Source of the DNA: Desulfitobacterium sp038181555
GTDB taxonomy: Bacteria; Bacillota; Desulfitobacteriia; Desulfitobacteriales; Desulfitobacteriaceae
Assembly (NCBI RefSeq): GCF_038181555.1
Contig: NZ_JBBWUA010000030.1
Location: 1-28,575 of the forward strand
DNA: 28,575 nucleotides
Direction: 5' to 3'
Below are positions 1-4,990 of the stretch, one piece after another. Positions within the stretch are counted from its first letter, which is position 1; the number at the start of each line of letters is the position of its first letter. The notes below the pieces were generated by a model that ran no database searches, was not told the origin of the DNA, and was given only the letters and a program-made list of their open reading frames with translations. Made by a program: the position numbers and the translations under genes.

Positions 1-102
1 CAAATCTGCAGTGAGGAAGATGAACGACTAATAACAGTTATGAGAGATCTGTGCAGTTTTGAGGGAACAGGATCCCGCGAGGGAGACTGAAAACTTCAAA
101 GA
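1..102 (+). other. 23S-5S rRNA spacer
   Basis: Non-coding stretch directly upstream of the 5S gene. It has the look of a Firmicute 23S-5S spacer, including a GTGCAGTTTTGAGGGAAC segment of the kind often found just before 5S. No 23S 3' end is visible, so 23S must end left of the window. The assignment rests on position and style only. Confidence 0.5.
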
Positions 103-218
<116 letters not shown>

Positions 219-223
219 TAACT

Positions 224-265
224 AAGCAAAGAGACCGTCATTTAGATGGTCTCTTTGCTTTTCAC
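224..265 (+). terminator. Intrinsic terminator of the rRNA operon
   Basis: Arms AAGCAAAGAGACC (224-236) and GGTCTCTTTGCTT (248-260) are perfectly complementary. The stem extends three more pairs inward to a 5-nt loop, giving about 16 bp, and the T-rich right arm runs on into TT. It lies 5 nt after the 5S 3' end, the usual place for rRNA operon termination. Confidence 0.85.
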
Positions 266-309
266 TAAAGTGAAAACTAAGTAGACGAAATGCATGATGT
301 TTTGGGGTC
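248..309 (+). repeat. Direct repeat, copy 1 (5S downstream flank)
   Basis: This post-terminator segment recurs at 501-560 with high identity. It covers the terminator right arm, then TTTTCACTAAAGTGAAAAC (a 7-bp hairpin around TAAA), then GACGAARTGCATGRTG and a GGGGT end. The period of about 250 bp shows that the whole 5S-terminator-flank unit was duplicated in tandem, not only the 5S. Confidence 0.8.
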
Positions 310-473
310 GGTTCCACCCGTTCGGCCGGCGCCACGTAGCATGTTTATGTGGCCGTGTGGCTTGGCCGAAATGATCCACTGGATCATTTCGTATCTCGAA
401 CACGGAAGTTAAGACCTCCAGGGCTGATGATACTTGGACCGCAGGGTTCTGGGAAAGTAAGTCGTTGCCAGGT
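302..473 (+). pseudogene. 5S rRNA pseudogene interrupted by a hairpin insert
   Basis: Second 5S-like unit. GGTTCCACCCGTTC (311-324) and everything from about 394 to 473 match the intact 5S nearly base for base; the 3' 80 nt differ at only about two positions. Between them lie about 69 extra bases that replace two bases of loop C, the terminal loop of helix III. The 5' end upstream of 311 has diverged, so the helix I and II strands needed to pair with TTGCCAGG are lost. A structural 5S is therefore unlikely, and I call it a pseudogene. If it is transcribed, the insert could act like an intervening sequence. Confidence 0.75.
325..393 (+). repeat. Structured insert in 5S loop C
   Basis: About 69 bp with no counterpart in the intact 5S. 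It ends in a perfect hairpin, CGAAATGATCCA (368-379) against TGGATCATTTCG (381-392), with a single central C. The first half is also self-complementary (GCCAC...GTGGC and GGCC...GGCC). A related hairpin followed by the same CGTATC sits at about 673-691 inside the next 5S remnant. This points to a small mobile or recombining palindromic element. No target-site duplication is obvious. Confidence 0.6.
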
Positions 474-480
474 AAACGCG

Positions 481-514
481 AAAGAGACCGTCATTATGAT
501 GGTCTTTTTGCTTT
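481..514 (+). terminator. Terminator copy after the 5S pseudogene
   Basis: AAAGAGACC (481-489) pairs with GGTCTTTTT (501-509), extended inward by GTCA/TGAT with a 3-nt loop. It is a diverged copy of the terminator at 224-265 in the same position relative to the 5S-like sequence. Confidence 0.65.
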
Positions 515-560
515 TCACTAAAGTGAAAACGAGATGACGAAGTGCATGGTGCTCTGGGGT
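501..560 (+). repeat. Direct repeat, copy 2 (5S downstream flank)
   Basis: Second copy of the segment at 248-309. It carries the same CACTAAAGTG hairpin and the same GACGAAGTGCATGGTG core, and leads into the third 5S-like remnant. The differences are scattered substitutions and a small length change. Confidence 0.75.
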
Positions 561-737
561 ACCTAGGAAAGTAATGTCCACATTGCAGGAGTGTTCGTAT
601 TGGGACGCAGTGTGGCGAAAAGAACCCTCAGCGGAAGAGTATTCTTTGTAGTTTCCGCTTCGGCGAACAGTCCACCGGACTATTTCGTATCCGCATTTCG
701 TGTTGTCAGGTGAGTAAGCAAAGAGACCGTCATTATG
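553..737 (+). pseudogene. Third 5S-like remnant with a large structured insert
   Basis: Only pieces of the 5S 3' part remain: CCTAGGAAAGTAATGTC (562-578) resembles CCTGGGAAAGTAAGTC, and GTTGTCAGGTGAGTAAGC (702-719) resembles GTTGCCAGGTAACTAAGC. The left arm of the terminator follows and then stops abruptly at about 737. Between the pieces lie about 120 bp with several stems: CCACATTGC/GCAGTGTGG, GCGGAA/TTCCGC, and CGAACAGTCC with GGACTATTTCG. The last hairpin plus CGTATC resembles the end of the insert in the previous copy. Not a functional 5S. Confidence 0.6.
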
Positions 738-748
738 GAGTCAACTTA

Positions 749-777
749 TTGTAAAGTGTACATAATAATGCTATAAT
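749..777 (+). promoter_or_regulatory. Sigma-A promoter of the toxin-antitoxin operon
   Basis: -35 TTGTAA (749-754) and -10 TATAAT (772-777) are separated by 17 bp. Transcription would start near 784, about 20 nt before the antitoxin ATG. The promoter begins right after the truncated 5S terminator arm. Confidence 0.7.
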
Positions 778-785
778 GATGTACA
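757..785 (+). promoter_or_regulatory. Inverted-repeat operator over the TA promoter
   Basis: TGTACAT (757-763) and ATGTACA (779-785) form a 7-bp perfect inverted repeat with 15 bp between arms. It brackets the -10 box. This is the usual arrangement for autorepression by a Phd/YefM-type antitoxin or toxin-antitoxin complex. Binding is inferred. Confidence 0.6.
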
Positions 786-803
786 TGGAAGGGGGCGTCT
801 ACT

Positions 804-1070
804 ATGCCTCAGATAATACCGATTTCTGATTTAAGAAACACTAATGAAATTTCCGAACTGTGTCATGCCAAGAAGGAGCCGATATTCATAACGAAAAATG
901 GTTATGGCGACTTAGTTGTAATGAGCATTGAAACCTTTGATTCCATGTTAGGGAGTTGTGAACTCGATGCGGCTATCGCGGAAGCCGAGGCTGAGTATAC
1001 TACTGATGACCAGCTTATAGATGCAAGAGATGCTTTATCGAACTTAAAGAGGAAGCATTTTGATAAATAA
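804..1070 (+). CDS. Antitoxin of the Phd/YefM family (type II)
   Basis: An 88-aa protein with the layout of a Phd/YefM antitoxin. The N-terminal DNA-binding part begins with an IIPISDLRNTNEI segment, followed by KKEPIFITKNGYGDLVVMS, the beta-hairpin typical of the family. An acidic, helical C-terminus follows that would neutralise the toxin. The start ATG has a GGAAGGGGG site 7 nt upstream. The stop overlaps the toxin start by 11 nt, so translation is probably coupled. The palindrome over the promoter suggests autoregulation. The family call is secure by pattern; the exact subfamily (YefM-like versus Phd) is not resolved. Confidence 0.85.
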   Translation: MPQIIPISDLRNTNEISELCHAKKEPIFITKNGYGDLVVMSIETFDSMLGSCELDAAIAEAEAEYTTDDQLIDARDALSNLKRKHFDK

Positions 1071-1365
1071 ATTCGCCATAAAATTACTACCTCGTGCATA
1101 CCGCGATTTGGAAGGCATATATGAATATATTGCTGAAACATTGATCGAGCCGATTATAGCTGCAAAATTGGTTGACTCGTTGGAGGAAGCCATTTTCAGC
1201 TTAGAGAGCATGCCAAAGCGAGGAGCATTAAGAAGAACAGGAACCTATGCCAACAGGGGATATCGCCAGCTTATCGTTGATAATTTTACGATTTTATACC
1301 GTATTGTAGATGCGAAGAAGCAGGTTCTTGTTGTTACTGTGCGATATTCAAAGAGCGAGTTTTAG
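1060..1365 (+). CDS. RelE/ParE-superfamily toxin
   Basis: A 101-aa basic protein whose fold signature matches the RelE/ParE (plasmid stabilisation) superfamily: ALKLLPRAYRDLEGIYEYI-like helix 1, a second helix with SLEEAIFSLESMP, then LRRTG...YRQLIVDNFTILYRI and a final VLVVTVRYSKSEF strand. Members are either ribosome-dependent mRNA interferases (RelE) or gyrase inhibitors (ParE). The sequence alone does not decide which, though the long N-terminal helices and the YRIVD segment are ParE-like. It starts at TTG 1060 inside the antitoxin gene, with AAAGAGGA about 6 nt upstream. It is terminated by the perfect hairpin at 1391. Confidence 0.85.
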   Translation: MINKFAIKLLPRAYRDLEGIYEYIAETLIEPIIAAKLVDSLEEAIFSLESMPKRGALRRTGTYANRGYRQLIVDNFTILYRIVDAKKQVLVVTVRYSKSEF

Positions 1366-1390
1366 GATAATATATGATATCCATAATGAA

Positions 1391-1430
1391 GGGGGCGTGC
1401 GAAAATTTAATTTTCGCACGCCCCCTTGTT
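1391..1430. terminator. Bidirectional terminator between toxin and SASP genes
   Basis: GGGGGCGTGCGAAAA (1391-1405) and TTTTCGCACGCCCCC (1411-1425) form a perfect 15-bp stem with a 5-nt loop. It is followed by TTGTT on the plus strand and TTCATT on the minus strand. It lies between two convergent genes and can serve both. Confidence 0.8.
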
Positions 1431-1439
1431 GGCTGTTAT

Positions 1440-1586
1440 TTATCTTTTTCCGAAGCTCTCAAATGTACGGCGAACCATTTCGCCACCAACGGAACCATTT
1501 TGACGGGATGTAGCGTCTGGACCTAAAGCGACGTTAAACTGGGAAGCTACCGAATTTTTGTCTACGGGTAAATTGTACTTTGCCAT
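1440..1586 (-). CDS. Short alpha/beta-type small acid-soluble spore protein
   Basis: A 48-codon gene. The product holds the diagnostic SASP block: LGPDATSRQNGSVGGEMVRR (residues 21-40) matches the DNA-binding core of alpha/beta SASPs, which coat spore DNA and protect it from UV and heat. The protein is shorter than the usual 60-90 residues. The second helix ends quickly (TFESFGKR). The N-terminal region where the germination protease GPR normally cuts next to Glu reads NSVASQFNV, with no Glu. The start ATG has a perfect AGGAGG (1596-1601) 9 nt upstream. The gene ends at the shared hairpin. Expression in the forespore under sigma-G is expected from the family, but I found no convincing sigma-G promoter. 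Confidence 0.88.
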   Translation of the reverse strand: MAKYNLPVDKNSVASQFNVALGPDATSRQNGSVGGEMVRRTFESFGKR

Positions 1587-1731
1587 GATTGATTACCTCC
1601 TATGATGTTTTTGTAGTTTAGATTATTGAGGCTTGAATCACTAATTCTAATTTACCCTATTTCAGGACAAATAATCAGGTAATTTTTGGGCAGTGTAAAG
1701 CAAGATATTGAAATGCTGGAGGGGTTGGCCG

Positions 1732-3288
1732 TTAAACAATTTTGGTTGTCCATTGCTCCAAATTCCAAATATCTGAGACCCAATTTTCGTAGAAATCCGG
1801 ATCGTGAGATACTAAGAGGACCGTTCCCTTGAAATCCTGGATTGCTTTTTTTAATTCGTCCTTGGCATCCACATCGAGATGGTTAGTGGGCTCGTCCAAA
1901 ACAAGGAAATTGATTTCTTTCAGCATGAGCTTGCAGAGTCTTACTTTGGCACTTTCACCGCCGCTTAAGACCATCATCTTGTTAGAAATATGCTCGTTGG
2001 TAAGACCGCATTTAGCGAGAGCTTGGCGAGCTTCATAGTTAGTGAGCCCAGGAAATTCCTGCCAGATTTCTTCAAGTGGGGTATTGTTGTTGCCACGGTT
2101 GGATTCTTGCTCAAAATAGCCGGGGACAAGGTAATCGCCGAGAATGCTCTCGCCGCTGATAGGAGGAATTATGCCCAGGAGAGTTTTGAGAAGGGTCGTT
2201 TTACCTAAGCCATTGACTCCGCGAATGGCTACTTTTTGACCCCGCTCCAACTTTAGATTAACCGGGCGTGTTAAGGGTTCATCATAACCGAGCACTAAAT
2301 CCATAGCCTCAAAAATCACACGACCTGGTGTTCGCGCTTCTTTAAAGCGGAATTGAGGTCGGATTTTCTCCTTGGGTTTCTCCAAAATCTCCATCTTCTC
2401 AAGCTGTTTTTGACGACTCTTTGCTCGCCCGGTGGTTGAGATGCGTGCTTTATTGCGTGCTATAAAGTCTTCGAGGCGATCGACTTCTTTTTGCTGCTTT
2501 TCATAGGCTTTCAACTCTTGTTCTTTCTTAATTGAATGGAGCTGCATAAATTGCTCGTAGTTGCCGGTGTAGCGAGATAGTTCAGCATTTTCCACATGGT
2601 AAATCACATTGACCACATCATTTAAGAAGGGGATGTCATGGGAAACAAGGATAAAGGCGTTCTCGTAGTTCTTAAGATAATTACTAAGCCAGACGATATG
2701 CTCGGCATCTAAATAGTTGGTGGGCTCATCTAGTATCAATATAGTTGGTTTTTGAAGCAATAGCTTGGTTAGAAGTACCTTCGTCCGCTGACCACCGCTT
2801 AAATCGGCCACATCTCGATCTAAACCGATTTCTCCTAAACCTAAGCCATTGGCCACTTCTTCAATTTTAGCATCGATGATATAGAAGCCGTTATGCTCTA
2901 AGGTCGTCTGGATTTCACCGACATCCTCCATCATTTTGGTCATTTGCTCTTCTGTAGCTTCGCCCATGAGGTTGTAAAGCTCAAGCATTTCATTTTCGAG
3001 CTCGAACATCTTTTGAAAGGCCTCTTTGAGAACATCACGAATAGTTTTTCCTTTGGTTAAGACACTGTGCTGATCTAAGTACCCTACGGTGACTCGATTA
3101 GACCATTCAACTTTACCTTCATCAGGAATAAGTTTGCCAGTGATAATATCTAAAAAAGTAGATTTACCTTCGCCATTTGCTCCAACTAAGCCAACATGCT
3201 CTCCTTTAAGGAGGCGGAAGGTTGTATCTTCAAGAATCTGGCGTCCCCCGAAGCCATGGTTCACATTTTCAACATTTAAAATGCTCAT
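1732..3288 (-). CDS. ABC-F family ATPase (YkpA/YbiT-like)
   Basis: A 518-aa soluble protein with two ABC cassettes and no membrane segments, so it is an ABC-F protein acting on the ribosome, not a transporter. Cassette 1: Walker A GANGEGKST (about 37-45), signature LSGGQ, Walker B LILDEPTNYLD. Between the cassettes is a charged helical arm (about 245-310) that reaches towards the E/P-site tRNA in studied ABC-Fs. Cassette 2: GVNGLGKTT, LSGGE, LVLDEPTNHLD. Length and motifs fit the YkpA/YbiT housekeeping group better than resistance types such as Vga or Lsa. It has its own sigma-A promoter at 3345-3373 and a short leader without an attenuator, which also argues against drug-induced regulation. 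AGGAG lies 8 nt before the ATG. Confidence 0.9.
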   Translation of the reverse strand: MSILNVENVNHGFGGRQILEDTTFRLLKGEHVGLVGANGEGKSTFLDIITGKLIPDEGKVEWSNRVTVGYLDQHSVLTKGKTIRDVLKEAFQKMFELENEMLELYNLMGEATEEQMTKMMEDVGEIQTTLEHNGFYIIDAKIEEVANGLGLGEIGLDRDVADLSGGQRTKVLLTKLLLQKPTILILDEPTNYLDAEHIVWLSNYLKNYENAFILVSHDIPFLNDVVNVIYHVENAELSRYTGNYEQFMQLHSIKKEQELKAYEKQQKEVDRLEDFIARNKARISTTGRAKSRQKQLEKMEILEKPKEKIRPQFRFKEARTPGRVIFEAMDLVLGYDEPLTRPVNLKLERGQKVAIRGVNGLGKTTLLKTLLGIIPPISGESILGDYLVPGYFEQESNRGNNNTPLEEIWQEFPGLTNYEARQALAKCGLTNEHISNKMMVLSGGESAKVRLCKLMLKEINFLVLDEPTNHLDVDAKDELKKAIQDFKGTVLLVSHDPDFYENWVSDIWNLEQWTTKIV

Positions 3289-3344
3289 GCTAAACTCCTA
3301 TGCTATCCACCTTATAACACGATGGATTGATAATATACTCTGCT

Positions 3345-3373
3345 AGTATAAAAAAAGTATGAGAAGAAGTCAA
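3345..3373 (-). promoter_or_regulatory. Sigma-A promoter of the ABC-F gene
   Basis: Read on the minus strand, -35 TTGACT (3373-3368) and -10 TATACT (3350-3345) are separated by exactly 17 bp. The predicted start near 3338 gives a leader of about 50 nt. Confidence 0.75.
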
Positions 3374-3458
3374 AGGAATATTTCCGTTGTGTTTCTGTTA
3401 GAAATTGATGTTATAGTTAGTGACGTTTCAACATATGGATAGATGGGGAGGTGCTAAG

Positions 3459-3776
3459 GTGTTCAGCTTCATCTGTTTCCTAATGGTCATCGTCTTATTC
3501 AATATTCCCTTTGGTTATTGGCGGGCTAATGTGAGAAAGCTTTCTGTTCAATGGTTTTTGGCGATTCACCTCCCCGTACCATTTGTAGCCTATCTGCGTC
3601 AACATAGCGAATTACCATGGCTGGGTTTGATTATAATTGCATTTATAGCCGCCTATTTTGCAGGCCAATATCTAGGCAGTGGACTATATAAGAGATTAAG
3701 GGATAGCGGACCGGTGAGTTCGTCAATATTTCGCGATGTATTGTGTCGTTCCTGGATAATATTAATTAGTAGGTAA
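3459..3776 (+). CDS. Small integral membrane protein, function unknown
   Basis: I do not recognise this protein. With a GTG start at 3459 it has 105 residues and about three hydrophobic segments: FSFICFLMVIVLFNIPFGYW (about 2-21), a stretch around WFLAIHLPVPFVAYL, and LPWLGLIIIAFIAAYFAGQY (about 53-72). A basic tail follows. The start was chosen because GGGGAGGTG (3445-3453) sits 5 nt upstream. In-frame upstream starts at 3420 and 3435 have no such site and would add hydrophilic residues before the first membrane segment. It stands alone between the divergent ABC-F gene and tepA, with its own terminator. The last 25 or so residues have no clear pattern. Confidence 0.6.
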   Translation: MFSFICFLMVIVLFNIPFGYWRANVRKLSVQWFLAIHLPVPFVAYLRQHSELPWLGLIIIAFIAAYFAGQYLGSGLYKRLRDSGPVSSSIFRDVLCRSWIILISR

Positions 3777-3808
3777 AAAATGCAGGCCTTGTGAGCCTGC
3801 ATTTTTTA
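3775..3808. terminator. Intrinsic terminator (bidirectional type)
   Basis: AAAAAATGCAGGC (3775-3787) pairs with GCCTGCATTTTTT (3795-3807) around a 7-nt loop. It overlaps the stop codon of the small membrane protein gene. Confidence 0.85.
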
Positions 3809-3966
3809 ATAAGAAAACTTCCATAATAAGATAAGGCTATATTTGTGTCGTTCATTTGCGAATTATTGACTTGTCTTAGTCATTATTTTGTCAGCACATT
3901 TATGGGATATTTTCAACCTTTCGTCTAAAGGGATAGATGAACATGATCTTGGAAGGAGAGTGCTTT

Positions 3967-4662
3967 GTGAGTCAAACTGATGAAAATAAGGAATCATTAA
4001 ATCCAGAAGCTGAGAACTTGAAGGAATTAGGGCAAATCCAGATACCGGAGCCTTCAGAGAATATTTATTGTCTAACGGTGGTTGGTCAGATTGAAGGCCA
4101 TCAAGTCCTTCCCGCTCAGTCAAAAGCCACAAAATATGAGCATGTCATTCCTCAATTAGTTGCCGTAGAACAGAACCCTAGGATAGAAGGAATCTTACTG
4201 ATTCTTAATACTGCCGGGGGGGATGTAGAGGCGGGTCTGGCTATTTCCGAGCTGGTTAGTAGTTTAAGTAAGCCAAGTGTTTCGATCGTACTTGGTGGCG
4301 GACACAGCATTGGTATCCCGATTGCTGTGAGCTGTAGTCGAAGCTTCATCTCCCCTACGGGAACGATGACCTTACATCCCATTCGTTATACAGGGTTAGT
4401 TATCAATGGTCATCAACAATTTGAGTACTTGCAAAAGATGCAGGAGCGCATTAATCGTTTTATTCTTCAGCACTCCAGGATTACAGAAGAACAGCTTAAG
4501 CACCTTATGTTTGCAACCGGTGAGCTAGCACAAGACATCGGGACGATTTTAATTGGTCAAGATGCCGTAGATATTGGCTTGATTGATGCCGTTGGAGGGT
4601 TAAAAGAAGCCCATCAAGAGCTGAAGCGGCTCATATCAGAAAAACGCGAAAGTTTAAATTAA
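3967..4662 (+). CDS. tepA: ClpP-fold serine protease TepA
   Basis: A 231-aa cytoplasmic protease of the ClpP/crotonase fold, matching the Bacillus TepA (YmfB) family, proposed to process signal-peptide remnants or aid secretion. Visible elements are the substrate-strand GILLILNTAGGDVEAGLAI (about 75-93), the nucleophile region GGGHSIGIPIA with Ser114 in a G-x-S context, and His137 in TLHPIRYTG as the likely catalytic base. The length is close to the family norm. The start is GTG 3967, with GGAAGGAGAG 6 nt upstream; an in-frame ATG at 3937 has no site. As in Bacillus, it lies immediately upstream of spoIIIE. It has its own terminator. Confidence 0.9.
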   Translation: MSQTDENKESLNPEAENLKELGQIQIPEPSENIYCLTVVGQIEGHQVLPAQSKATKYEHVIPQLVAVEQNPRIEGILLILNTAGGDVEAGLAISELVSSLSKPSVSIVLGGGHSIGIPIAVSCSRSFISPTGTMTLHPIRYTGLVINGHQQFEYLQKMQERINRFILQHSRITEEQLKHLMFATGELAQDIGTILIGQDAVDIGLIDAVGGLKEAHQELKRLISEKRESLN

Positions 4663-4667
4663 GAATA

Positions 4668-4692
4668 AATCGGCTTTAGGGCCGATTTTTTG
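4668..4692 (+). terminator. Intrinsic terminator of tepA
   Basis: AATCGGC (4668-4674) and GCCGATT (4681-4687) pair around a 6-nt loop. Together with the end of the right arm this gives a run of six T, starting 5 nt after the tepA stop. Confidence 0.85.
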
Positions 4693-4805
4693 TTATACTA
4701 TCAGGGTGAATAAGTTTTCTTTTTGATCGGTCGAAAGTATAGGTGCTACTAACGACTTCGCTAGCTACTAGGCGTAAATCTAGTGCACGGCGAAGTCGGG
4801 TTTTA
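4691..4805 (+). ncRNA. Candidate structured RNA upstream of spoIIIE
   Basis: This sits in a 328-nt gap between tepA and spoIIIE. An extended -10 box TGTTATACT (4691-4699) could start an RNA near 4706. The RNA would end at a long hairpin, CGACTTCGC (4753-4761) with GCGAAGTCG (4790-4798), with inner stem ACTAG (4767-4771)/CTAGT (4780-4784), followed by GGGTTTTAT. A competing pairing exists: GTGC-ACTA (4743-4751, one bulged T) with TAGTGCAC (4781-4788). No known riboswitch consensus was recognised. The remainder of the gap (4806-4990) shows no gene. Expression is unproven. Confidence 0.4.
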
Positions 4806-4990
4806 TATAATTAAAAGATGACAAGCTATGACGCGATAGAAGAAGGAAGTATGACACCTGTGAAGGAAATATATCCTATATGTAGAAATAACGAATAGAT
4901 TCATAAGCGATATAGATAGATATAGTCTTCGGATCATACGCATCTAAAGTGAAGCTTCGTAAGTATAACAATTGATTTGAGGGATGTTTT

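Noticed and set aside
302..473. Second 5S-like unit as a functional 5S gene
   Set aside because: Its 5' strand for helix I and part of helix II is lost, so it cannot fold as a normal 5S even if the insert were removed.
1587..1660. A sigma-G promoter for the SASP gene
   Set aside because: No pair of TGnATA and CATnnTA elements with 17-18 bp spacing could be found.
3420..3458. Upstream in-frame GTG/ATG starts for the small membrane protein
   Set aside because: They lack a Shine-Dalgarno site, while GTG 3459 has GGGGAGGTG at proper spacing.
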